Shown piece by piece: positions 43,850-54,200 of a stretch of 64,000 bases of DNA; the stretch's first letter is position 1; each line of letters opens with the position of its first letter. Location of the stretch: positions 1-64,000 of the forward strand of contig JAGKWQ010000018.1 in the NCBI GenBank assembly GCA_021151825.1, given 5' to 3'. The DNA comes from Cellvibrionaceae bacterium (GTDB lineage: Bacteria > Pseudomonadota > Gammaproteobacteria > Pseudomonadales > Cellvibrionaceae). Both the position numbers and the translations under genes were made by a program. Under the pieces are notes generated by a model. It worked only from the letters and a program-made list of their open reading frames with translations. It was not told the DNA's origin and did no database searches.

Positions 43850-46800
43850 ATGTTTGTGAACGGTTTTTCTATCCGCTCTATTATAGGGTTCTTGGGGTTT
43901 TTCTTTTCTTTAACAGTAATGGCGCAAAACGGCGCAGGAGCTTTTAAAGACATTTCATTAAATGAAAAACAAATAACTGTGTTTGGCAATGCTGAACAGT
44001 TTTCTGCGCAATCTCCGTTAGGTGGTTTGGGTGGATCATTTGATGGGAATGGCGATTATCTAACGATATCGCCAAAACCTTTAGATGGAAATCCCACAGA
44101 ACTGACAATTGAAGCCTGGATATATATGAACGCTTTGCCAACCTATGGCTGGCCGATTGTGTCGCAAAGTGCAAATGTAGCAGAAGGCGGGCAGCAATTT
44201 TTTGTATCAGGGTCAGGTAATGGTTCAGCTAGCAGGTTGAGATTTCTTCGTGGTATTGGTGCAGGTAATTCAGTTGATTTAATTGGTGCAACAAACTTGC
44301 CACTTAATGAATGGGCTCATGTTGCAGTTACTTTTGATGGCACTAATGCCCGATTATTTGTCAATGGAAAATTGGATGGGATCGTAACGGTAAATATTGC
44401 ATGGACAACAACAGACCAGCCTTTCTTTGTGGGCAGAACATTTGTGGCTAATTACCCTCAATTTCTTTCTGAAGCTAACGGTAAAATTTCTGATTTACGC
44501 GTTACTAAAAATATTGCGCGTTATAGATCTTCTTTTACGCCGACAAAACTGGAAACTCTTGCCTCAGATGTAAATATCGATCCTTATTTCAGCAAAGTTG
44601 CTTTTCAATTATCTGGAAATGAAATTACAGGAAGTAATTCATTTGTAGATCTTTCTTCGGCGTCCCCCAAAAGCATCACGACTTTCGGTGATACGAAGCA
44701 AGTGAGCGACCAGGTGAAATTCAATCCCACGGCGATTACTTTTGATGGTAATGGTGATTATTTAGTAACAGCTGCCAGTCCGGATTTTGATCTCGACATA
44801 ACTGATTGGACGATTGAGTTTTGGATTTACCCCAGAACATTAGGTTCAAGCCCACATTTTCTCCAAATCGGTTCTGATAGAAATACTAATAGAACAACTA
44901 TTGCTTACTGGGATGGAGCCTTGCAAGTTCGCGGGCGTACTGGTGCAACGCTAGGGGCATTAAATGGTTTGGTTGCCGGACGCTGGCAGCATATTGCTGT
45001 TACGAAAGCAGGCAATATTACATCTGCTTATCTGGATGGCCAATTAAAGGGTTCCGCAAATATCGCTCATGCATCAGGAACAGCAAATACTTTAGCAATA
45101 GGTATGCAACATCTCCCAACTAACCTATCTGCAGATTATTTTGATGGTTATATTGACGATGTGAGAATAACTAAAGGTATTAATCGATATACCAGTGTGT
45201 TTGTTCCTTCACAAATTCCACAACTGCCAGTATTGGTTGATGATCAGCATTGGAGAAATGTATCTTTCCTACTAAATTGCGAAGGAAAGGATCTTTCCCA
45301 AAGTTTTGTTGATTCTTCCAGATTATTTAAAGCTATTAGTACGGTTGGGAATGTACAGCATACTCAGTCAGAATTTATAAGAGGAAATTCTTCCTGTTTT
45401 TTTGATGGTGATGGTGATTATCTATCTATAGGTGCCGCTAATGATTTTGCGTTAGGAAGCGGTGATTTTTCGATTGAACTCTTTGTGCGACCTGATTCCG
45501 TCAGTGACAGGCAAGGACTAATATTTATTGGTGATCTGGCATCTAATAATAATCGCATACAGGTTGATGTAATAAATGGATTTTTGAATTTGTATGCTCA
45601 AAACTCTATAGCTGATACATGGACCGGTCGTGCTAGCGCTAATCCATTATTGATTAATCAATGGAATCATGTTGCTGTTATCAGAAAAAATAATAGCTTT
45701 AAAATTTTTGTTAATGGTTTCCTATCGGTTCAAAATACGCATAGTGAAAAAGTCACAACTAATAATCAATTGAAAATAGGTTCTGCCAGGATCGGAAATG
45801 TACCTGTTTATTTTAAAGGTAATATTGATGATTTAAGAATCACAAGAGGCATAGCTCGTTATGTGGAAAATTTTACTCCCCCCCTGAAACAGTTAGAACC
45901 AGCAACTTTCTCCAAAGATATCTATAGCAATGTGGTATCGCTTTCTCTTATGTCCGGGACTTATGCTGCAGGTTATGAAACGATTTCTGAAAATGAAATT
46001 CGAATCTTCCAGCCTATTGTTATTGGTGCTTCTGATACTACTTTTGAAAATAAAAAAATAATTATTGATGATACTAATGTAACCATTAGTGGTGATCACA
46101 CCTTTGAATCAATTCATATTAAAAATGGTGGTGTTCTTACAACGCCGGTAGCAAGTTCAAGCTTTACTAAAGGCGTAAAAATAACAGCGAACTCTATTAA
46201 GGTAGATGCTGGTAGCAGTATTGATATATCAGGTAAAGGTAAAGCAGCTGATACTGCTACCCCCCAATGGACGGGCGGTAGCTATGGGGGAAAAGGCGGC
46301 AATTCTGATACTCGCGTAGCACTGGATACTTTTGGTAGTTATCACTCCCCGATTGATTTTGGTCTTGGCGGCCATTCTGGTGGTCGTGGTGGTGGTGCCA
46401 TTAAATTAAAAGCGAACTTCCTGCTGTTGGATGGAAAAATTTTAGCGAATGGAATGAAAACCTCTGTGCGCGATGGGGCTGGTGGATCGGGAGGATCGAT
46501 TTGGTTGGATGTAGGCAATTTAACGTCCACTACCGGTAATGTAGAAATTGCAGCTAATGGTGGTGCAGCAGGTGTCTATGGTGCAGGCGGCGGCGGTGGG
46601 CGCATAGCGATTGAATATGAAACCCTTTCCGGAATTGCACAAAATAAAATTGCGGTAACAGGCGGTTTAATCGGCACTTATCAAACACAACATGGTGGTG
46701 CTGGAACTGTTTACCTTAAAAATAAAATAGGAGCTTTTTCTCATCCATTCATAATTAGTGGTCACGGTTCAGGTTCAACATACGCACCAACAGTCGTCAA

Positions 46801-48121
46801 TGATTTAAGTGCTGAAGCACATATCCAGGTTAATAATGCAGTTGCCTTACTGAAAGGAATTATTCCTACGGTTAAATTGGATTTAACCAATAGCCAAGTC
46901 ACATTGGCAGATGCTGATACTTTGGCGGGTGATTTGAACGCACAAAACAGTGTGCTGAATTTTGCAGGTGATGGAATTATTAATAACACCACTCTTGATT
47001 TACTTAATTCCACTATCAATATCGCGGGTAATGCACAATTAAATCGAACAATTAGTTTGCAAGGTGGTGCTATAAATGTGAATGGTGATGCAATATTTAC
47101 TGATTCATTTATAGGTACGAGTGCAGAGAGTTCTTCAATAAATATAGGTGGTCAATTAACAGTACCAGATAATAATCTGATTGTTGATGGTATTACTTTA
47201 TCCCTCGCTAAAGATCATACATTTAACTCGATTCACATTAAAAATGGTGGTGTATTAACCACACCAATCGCCAGCGCAACTCTTAATAAAGCCGTTAAGA
47301 TTGAAGCAACAACAATCATTGTAGAGTCCGGTAGTCGTATCGATGTGTCGGGTAAAAGCAAAGTTGCAGAGGCTACTACGCCTCAATGGACAGGAGGTAG
47401 CTATGGAGGAAAAGGTGGTAATTCCGATACTCGCATAGCACTGGATACTTTTGGTAGTTATCGCTCCCCTGATGATTTTGGCCGTGGTGGCCATTCTGGT
47501 GGTCGTGGTGGCGGTGCCATTAAGTTAACAGCAAATACCTTGCAGTTGGATGGGAAAATTTTGGCAAACGGAATGAAAACCTCTGTGCGTGATGGTGCTG
47601 GCGGATCGGGAGGATCGATTTGGTTGGATGTAGGCAATTTAACGTCCACTACCGGTAATGCAGAAATTGTAGCTAATGGCGGTGCCGCAGGTGTCTATGG
47701 TGCAGGCGGTGGCGGCGGGCGCATAGCGATTGAATATGAAACCCTTTCCGGAATTGCACAAAATAAAATCACGGCAACAGGCGGTTTAATCGGTACTTAT
47801 CAAACACAGCATGGTGGACCGGGAACTGTTTACTTTAAAAATAAAACAGGAACAACTCCTGAATTCTTGGCAATTAATGGTCATGGTTCAGGTTCTACAT
47901 ATGCTATATCAGTGGTCAATGACATAAATGCTGAGACACATATCCAAGTCAATAACGGAGTAGCTTTACTGAAAGGAATTATTCCTACGGTCAAACTGGA
48001 TTTAACCAATAGTCAGGTTACATTGGCAGATGCTGATACTTTGGCAGGTGAATTAAATGCACAGAACAGTGTGCTGAATTTTACGGGCAACGGAATAATC
48101 AACTTCATCAATAAACATTGA
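43850..48121 (+). CDS. N-terminal part of a split giant secreted protein: LamG and glycine-rich repeats
   Basis: 1423 residues from the ATG at 43850 (AGGAAAT just upstream; GTG at 43856 is possible). Signal peptide (SIIGFLGFFFSLTVMA), three LamG-like domains (about 50-240, 265-455, 480-680; each with FDGNGDYL, W-HVAV, F-G-IDDLRIT patterns), then two copies of a 370-residue glycine-rich repeat (TISGDHTFESIHIKNGGVLTTP...GAGGSGGSIWLDVGNLTS...GGGGGRIAIEYETLSGIA). The frame ends after GNGIINFINKH at 48121, inside the linker between repeats 2 and 3. The missing continuation is in another frame directly downstream, so this is the front of a longer protein. Confidence 0.8.
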   Translation: MFVNGFSIRSIIGFLGFFFSLTVMAQNGAGAFKDISLNEKQITVFGNAEQFSAQSPLGGLGGSFDGNGDYLTISPKPLDGNPTELTIEAWIYMNALPTYGWPIVSQSANVAEGGQQFFVSGSGNGSASRLRFLRGIGAGNSVDLIGATNLPLNEWAHVAVTFDGTNARLFVNGKLDGIVTVNIAWTTTDQPFFVGRTFVANYPQFLSEANGKISDLRVTKNIARYRSSFTPTKLETLASDVNIDPYFSKVAFQLSGNEITGSNSFVDLSSASPKSITTFGDTKQVSDQVKFNPTAITFDGNGDYLVTAASPDFDLDITDWTIEFWIYPRTLGSSPHFLQIGSDRNTNRTTIAYWDGALQVRGRTGATLGALNGLVAGRWQHIAVTKAGNITSAYLDGQLKGSANIAHASGTANTLAIGMQHLPTNLSADYFDGYIDDVRITKGINRYTSVFVPSQIPQLPVLVDDQHWRNVSFLLNCEGKDLSQSFVDSSRLFKAISTVGNVQHTQSEFIRGNSSCFFDGDGDYLSIGAANDFALGSGDFSIELFVRPDSVSDRQGLIFIGDLASNNNRIQVDVINGFLNLYAQNSIADTWTGRASANPLLINQWNHVAVIRKNNSFKIFVNGFLSVQNTHSEKVTTNNQLKIGSARIGNVPVYFKGNIDDLRITRGIARYVENFTPPLKQLEPATFSKDIYSNVVSLSLMSGTYAAGYETISENEIRIFQPIVIGASDTTFENKKIIIDDTNVTISGDHTFESIHIKNGGVLTTPVASSSFTKGVKITANSIKVDAGSSIDISGKGKAADTATPQWTGGSYGGKGGNSDTRVALDTFGSYHSPIDFGLGGHSGGRGGGAIKLKANFLLLDGKILANGMKTSVRDGAGGSGGSIWLDVGNLTSTTGNVEIAANGGAAGVYGAGGGGGRIAIEYETLSGIAQNKIAVTGGLIGTYQTQHGGAGTVYLKNKIGAFSHPFIISGHGSGSTYAPTVVNDLSAEAHIQVNNAVALLKGIIPTVKLDLTNSQVTLADADTLAGDLNAQNSVLNFAGDGIINNTTLDLLNSTINIAGNAQLNRTISLQGGAINVNGDAIFTDSFIGTSAESSSINIGGQLTVPDNNLIVDGITLSLAKDHTFNSIHIKNGGVLTTPIASATLNKAVKIEATTIIVESGSRIDVSGKSKVAEATTPQWTGGSYGGKGGNSDTRIALDTFGSYRSPDDFGRGGHSGGRGGGAIKLTANTLQLDGKILANGMKTSVRDGAGGSGGSIWLDVGNLTSTTGNAEIVANGGAAGVYGAGGGGGRIAIEYETLSGIAQNKITATGGLIGTYQTQHGGPGTVYFKNKTGTTPEFLAINGHGSGSTYAISVVNDINAETHIQVNNGVALLKGIIPTVKLDLTNSQVTLADADTLAGELNAQNSVLNFTGNGIINFINKH

Positions 48122-48224
48122 TGGTCAACTGACAGTTCCTGGAAATAATCTGGTTGTTGATGGTATTACGTTATCCCTCGCTAAAAATCACACCTTTAAT
48201 TCAATTCATATTAAAAATGGTGGT

Positions 48225-51200
48225 GTGTTAACTACGCCAGCAGAAAGTACAACTTACATAACGGGTATTACGATAAAAGCAACCACCATCACTGTGGATG
48301 ATGGCAGTCGTATTGATGTGACTGGAAAGGGTTCCAAAGCTGATTCCACCGCAGGTGATTACACAGGTGGTAGTCATGGTGGTAAGGGCGGTGATTACAC
48401 CAATGGTCGTCTGGCAGGCCCTACTTACGGTGAGTATCAAGAACCCGTGAGCTTTGGTCGTGGTGGTCGTACGAGTGGCACAAATGATCATCGTGGTGGT
48501 GGTGCGATTAAGATTGAAGCAGATACCTTAACGCTAAATGGAAAGATTATTGCGGATGGGGCTATACCACCATCAAGTAGTCATGGTGGTGGCGCCGGTG
48601 GATCGATCTGGTTGAATGTTGGTGCACTGACATCACCATCAGGATTAGGTGAGATACGTGCGAATGGTAGTGATGGACGCAATGTCGCTGGCGGCGGCGG
48701 TGGTCGCATTGCAATCTTTTACGAAGTTCTCTCAGGAATAGCAGAAAATAAAATTACTGTAGCTGGTGGTGCGGGTAATAAAAGCGGTAATGCGGGAACC
48801 CTTTATAAACAACAAACCGAAGCCCCGCCCTATGTATATGCAACAAGTTTAAATGCAATTAGCAACCAACCTGTTCAGGAAATTCGTGTCGACTTTAGTG
48901 TTCCTATTGATGCGACCAGCCTCACGATTGATGATGTGGTAGTAACCGATGCTGGAAATTTTGCGCATTACCCGGTAAGTATTACTGCGCACAGTAATAT
49001 GAGTTTTACGTTTGTATTTGCGCAACCGCTTTCTAATGGCAGTTACAAACTAAAAGTGGGACCAAATATTCTTTCGGTTCTCGGAAATGGGCTGGATCAA
49101 AATCGCAATAAAATTGCTGAAGGCGAAATTGATGCTTACTTGTTTGATTTTGTAATTGATGTGGATATGCCAGTTGCAGTATCTGTCAACCAGGCAGTTG
49201 CACCGGCAATTAATAAAGTAAGCAGTGCGCAATTTACTATTTCCGGCACCAGAGAAAATAACACGTCAATTTGGCTGAACAATGCGCAGATAGTTCCGCT
49301 CGGTTCAGGGGATTGGTCTCACACACTGACGTTGCCTCAGGGAATCTCTAACCTTTCCGTTGTTGCAAAAGATGCAGCAACAAATGCATCCCCAGAAGTG
49401 CGTGTTATTGTTGAAGTGGATTCTATTGCTCCATCAGTAGCATCTGTAAGTCCGTCAGCAAATACTTACCTTGCTGTTGCACCGGAATTTATTCGCATTA
49501 ATGTTACTGAAAATGGCAGTGGTCTCGATGCAGTTGGTTCAACGATTGTTGTAAAACAAAATAATGTACTGGTAAGTGGCACCACCGCACTCAATGCCAA
49601 ACAATTTACATGGACTCCATCCGGACCATTGGTGGATGGTGAATATCTGGTAAGCAGTCAAATTCTGGATTTGTTTGGTAATTCCACTGCGCACAGTTAT
49701 ACCTTTGTGTTGGATCGCATACAGCCTGCTGCAACGGTTCTCAACGAATATCCTCCACAAACATCTTTTAATAATCACACTTTCAGTGGTAGCAAAGAAG
49801 CCTGGTCGCAAATTCTCATTAATGGCCAGATTATTGTCGGTGCGAATAGTTCAACCACTTGGAGCTACAATAAAGCGTTAACTGCTGGTGCCAATCGATT
49901 GGAGTTTATTGTCAGGGATCGGGCAGGTAATCAAAGTGAGCCAGTTATCGTTAATATTGCTTATGACAATTTACCACCCGGTCCTGTCATGCCTCTTACA
50001 GTGGTAAATACTGGTGAGGGGCAAGAGCTTAATCTTTCCTGGTCGTATTATGATGAATTAAGTAATGGCAATGATATTAAAAATTATCTTGTGTACTTTA
50101 ATACAGAACCGTTCACGCATATTAATAATGCGAGCCACATAAAAACGGTATCTGCAGGTTCAAAATCAACCACCATTACGGGGTTGACTTCTGGTAATAC
50201 GTATTACTTTGCTGTCGTTGCAGTTGATAAGTCTGATCTACATATACCGGAAGTAACCTCCATTGCTGGTCAACCACTAGATACCCGTGCACCGGAAGAA
50301 ATTACTAACCTGCAAATTATTTCAGGCCTAACCCAACTGGATTTACGTTGGACTCCATCGCTTGATAAAAGTGGCGACCTGGAATCCTACGCCATTAGTT
50401 ATTCTGATAATGGTGAAGCCAAAACAATTACCTTGAGTAAAACCGATGTTGGAGCAGCTAATCCGATTGTTTATTCAATTGCTAATTTGCAACCCGCAAC
50501 TGCGCACAACCTACGTATTTCGGTGGTTGATAAAACCGGCAACCGTAGTACAGGTGTTACTAATTCGGCGATCACATTGCTACCTAATCCGATCAATGTT
50601 ACTGCTGAACCCGGAGTAGATAATGCCGTTGTGAGTTGGACTCCGGTGAGCGCGTACTCTTTGGTAAAACAATACGCGATTTATGTAGATACGAATCCAT
50701 TTACATCTGTCGCGGCCATGGCGCCGAAGAAAATTATCGCTAAAGGTGCTACGAATCAATCTTTACAAAGTACAACGCTAACCGGATTGGTAAATGGTAC
50801 AAAAGTTTATGTGGCTGTTACGGTGATTAATAATTCGAATGGCGAGTTAAAAGACGTTATTCCAGTTGCTGTTACACCACAAAACGATACTGAAAGCCCA
50901 ACCATCACCAGCGCAGAATATTTATCTTCATTAGCTCCATTATCATTGGAGACGGCTCCGGTTCTTGTACAAGCCGGTAAGTTTGCGATTAAAGCAACTG
51001 ATAAATCCAAAGTATCACGTGTTGTGTTTACCTTGAATGGCGAACCCTTGGGTAATGTGTTAATCACTAATGCGCAAGGTGCGTATGAGCAAGCGCTGGA
51101 TTTGTTGTCGCTGGCCGATGGTGATTACACCTTGGGAGTAAAAGTCTATGACATGTTGGAAAATGTCACGGAGAAAAATTATCCGTTCTCAATAGATTTA

Positions 51201-54200
51201 ATTGCACCTGCAGTACCAACAATCGTTGCGCCGGTACAAAACATTACTATCAATCAAACCAATGTGCAGGCAACAGGCAAATCGATTGCAGGCACTGAAG
51301 TGATGATCGCAGTAAATGGTGTTGATCTTGCGGATATCACTGCTGTGGATCCCGGCGGAAATTATTCAGCGGTTATTGATATGGTCGAAGGGCTGAATAA
51401 AATAAAAGTCAAAGCGCGTTACATTGGTCGAACTAAATGGAGTGCATACAGTACTGAGCGCAGTATCACTGTAAATACGCAAATGCCCGACGCACCGAGA
51501 GGCTTTAGTGCCACTGCGATCAAGCAAGGGCAAGTTCAATTGCAATGGAGTGCTGTGACCAGTAGTAATGCCAATAATCAGGTGAAGGGTTACCGCGTTT
51601 ATCGATCAGCGACAACATTTGCCAGCATAAGCGATGCAGGCGTGACGCGGCTGAATGCAGCGCAATTAATTACTGCAACCAGCTACACCAACACAGTCGC
51701 TGTGGATGGCAATTATTTTTATGCCGTATTAGCGGTGAACGAAGTGGGCAATGAAGGTGCGCTATCCAATGTGCTAAGCGTAACGGCCGATAGCATTGGC
51801 CCGAAAATTACCCAACTGACATTTACACCGGAAGGTGAGTTTGATGCGGCGAATACTATTTTTGGTCGTGGCCGTGTCATTGTGAATGCGACGTTCAGCG
51901 AGCCGTTACGCAATGCACCCTATTTTGCAGTAGTGCCTGAAGCCGGGTTGCCGATATCGATTGATCTGGTGAAATCTTATGGTGATGAATCTGTCTACAC
52001 CGGTCAATTCCAGATTGATCAATCCACTGCATCGGGAATTGCCTACACCACTATGTCGGCATTTGATAATTTGGGTAATCGTGGCACAGATATCCAGCAA
52101 AACAATTCGCTGAAAATTGATACACAAGGCCCGGACATTACCCAACTGACCATTGCACCGGTTGAACCATTGAAAGTAGATGCAGTGAGTGGTTTGCATG
52201 TGAATGTGTCAATTCGTTTAAGCGAAGAAACCAAAGCCGGCACATCAGTGAAATTAATTCCGATGATTAATGGTTCGCCGTTGGCAGGTCTTGATCAGGG
52301 AATTGCGTTGGTTGCTGGTGCGGACAATGTAAGCTTTACCGGTGAGTTCGATTTACCTAACACGGTTGCGCAAACGGGTAGCGCGCAATTGAGTTTTGCG
52401 CATGCTGCGGTTGATGAACTCAACAATGCCAGTCAAAAAATTATTGGTCAGAATCAATTCCAGGTTTATCAGGGTAATCTTCCGCCGTTGAATACACCCG
52501 CTGATTTAACCGCGACTGCCCTGCCCGGCGGAAAAATTAAATTGAATTGGCTCGCCGTAGAAAAAGCAGCGGCTTATGTACTTTATCGCCAGGGGCCGGC
52601 TGATACGCAATTCATTGAACTGACTTCGTTAACCGCCTTGGAATATGAAGACCAAACGCTGGAAGACGGAACCTATCTTTACGCCATTGCTTCTGTGCGC
52701 CGCGAAAATGGCCAGGAATCCCAAAGCAGTAGATCATCAACAGTGAGTGTAACGGCGGATCGCGTTGCGCCCGCCAAACCGGAAAATGTTGGGCTTGAAT
52801 TAAATGGTGCGGGCATCGTTGTGCGTTGGTCTGCACCGGCTGTTGATGCGCAAGGTGCACCGCAATCACCGCAAGGTTTAACGTACAAACTGTATCGCAC
52901 ATCGCTGCCTCAACATGCAGAAGTAACCGATGCGTCGGTTTATACACCGATTCAAACGCGTATTCCGGCATTGATTGCATTGGATACCAAACCATCCGAA
53001 GACCAGCACAGTTATTTTGTTGTAGCTGTGGATGCAGCAGGTAACGAATCGGCGCCAAGTGCGACGGATTATCTCAATGCGGGATTGCTGCCGGTTAATC
53101 AACTGTTTATCACACTGGATAATAACGGTTATCCACAATTGTCCTGGCAACACCAGGGTAGAGGCGTTGAGCTCTATCGTGTGTTCCGCAAAACCGGCGA
53201 TGCCGATGCGGAATTACTGACACCGGAAGGCATTGGCCATAACGGTACTAACAGTAGTTATACCGATAACACTTACAACGCAAACCAGGTGAGTCAGGGC
53301 GCTGGTCAGGAAGTGGTGTACAGCGTAATTGCTGTGGATGAACATGAGGTGGAAAGCAAACCACATGAATTGCGTTTGCCTGCATTGTCAGTGAAATTGG
53401 AGCGCGATAAATCGATACTGCTGGAACGCGGAGTGATGAACCAATTGCGGTTCCGTGTAGATAATAAAGGCACCAGTGCAGCGGATGCTGTTCGCTTGTA
53501 CGTGACCCTGACTGAAAATGGTCAAACGCGTGAACATGTATCTGAAATTTTCAACGTGGCTGCCGGTGCAAATCAATGGGTTCCGGTTGTTATCGGTGGT
53601 TACGACAAGCTGGATGCCATTACGAATTTATCATTGCACCTTGAACAAAAACCGCAAACCAACCAGCGCATTCGCATTCAGCAAACAGAATCGGTGGAAG
53701 TGGGCAGCTCCAGCTTGACGCTGGATCTCAACACACAACATTTCACGCGCGGCGGCTCGGGTAAAGTGTCATTTAACCTGACCAACAACAGCGACGTGGA
53801 AACGGAATTGGTAATGGCAACCAATAACAGCAAAGCCGATTCCACCGAAGTGCGTTTAATTCTGGAAGATTTGCAAGGCAATCTGCTCACTCGCAAAACC
53901 ATTCGCCAGACAACTGGTGGTGTTATCAATGTTCCATCCGGCCATACCGTTGCGCGTGTTGCGGCCAAATCCATTTTCAATTCGGAAGACTTTTCGTTAG
54001 ACATTCCCGCTGCAGCGCCGGACCAGGTGCGTTTGCGGTTGGTGGTCGATAAATATCACTATCAATTGGGTAAGGAAAATCACGTTGAAATTTCCGGCAT
54101 GGGTATCAGCAAGGACATCCACTTAAGTGATACACCCTACTTCGCTATAGTAACGGATGTGCAACCCGCAACCGTCAATGCAAAAAATGGCACAGTAACT

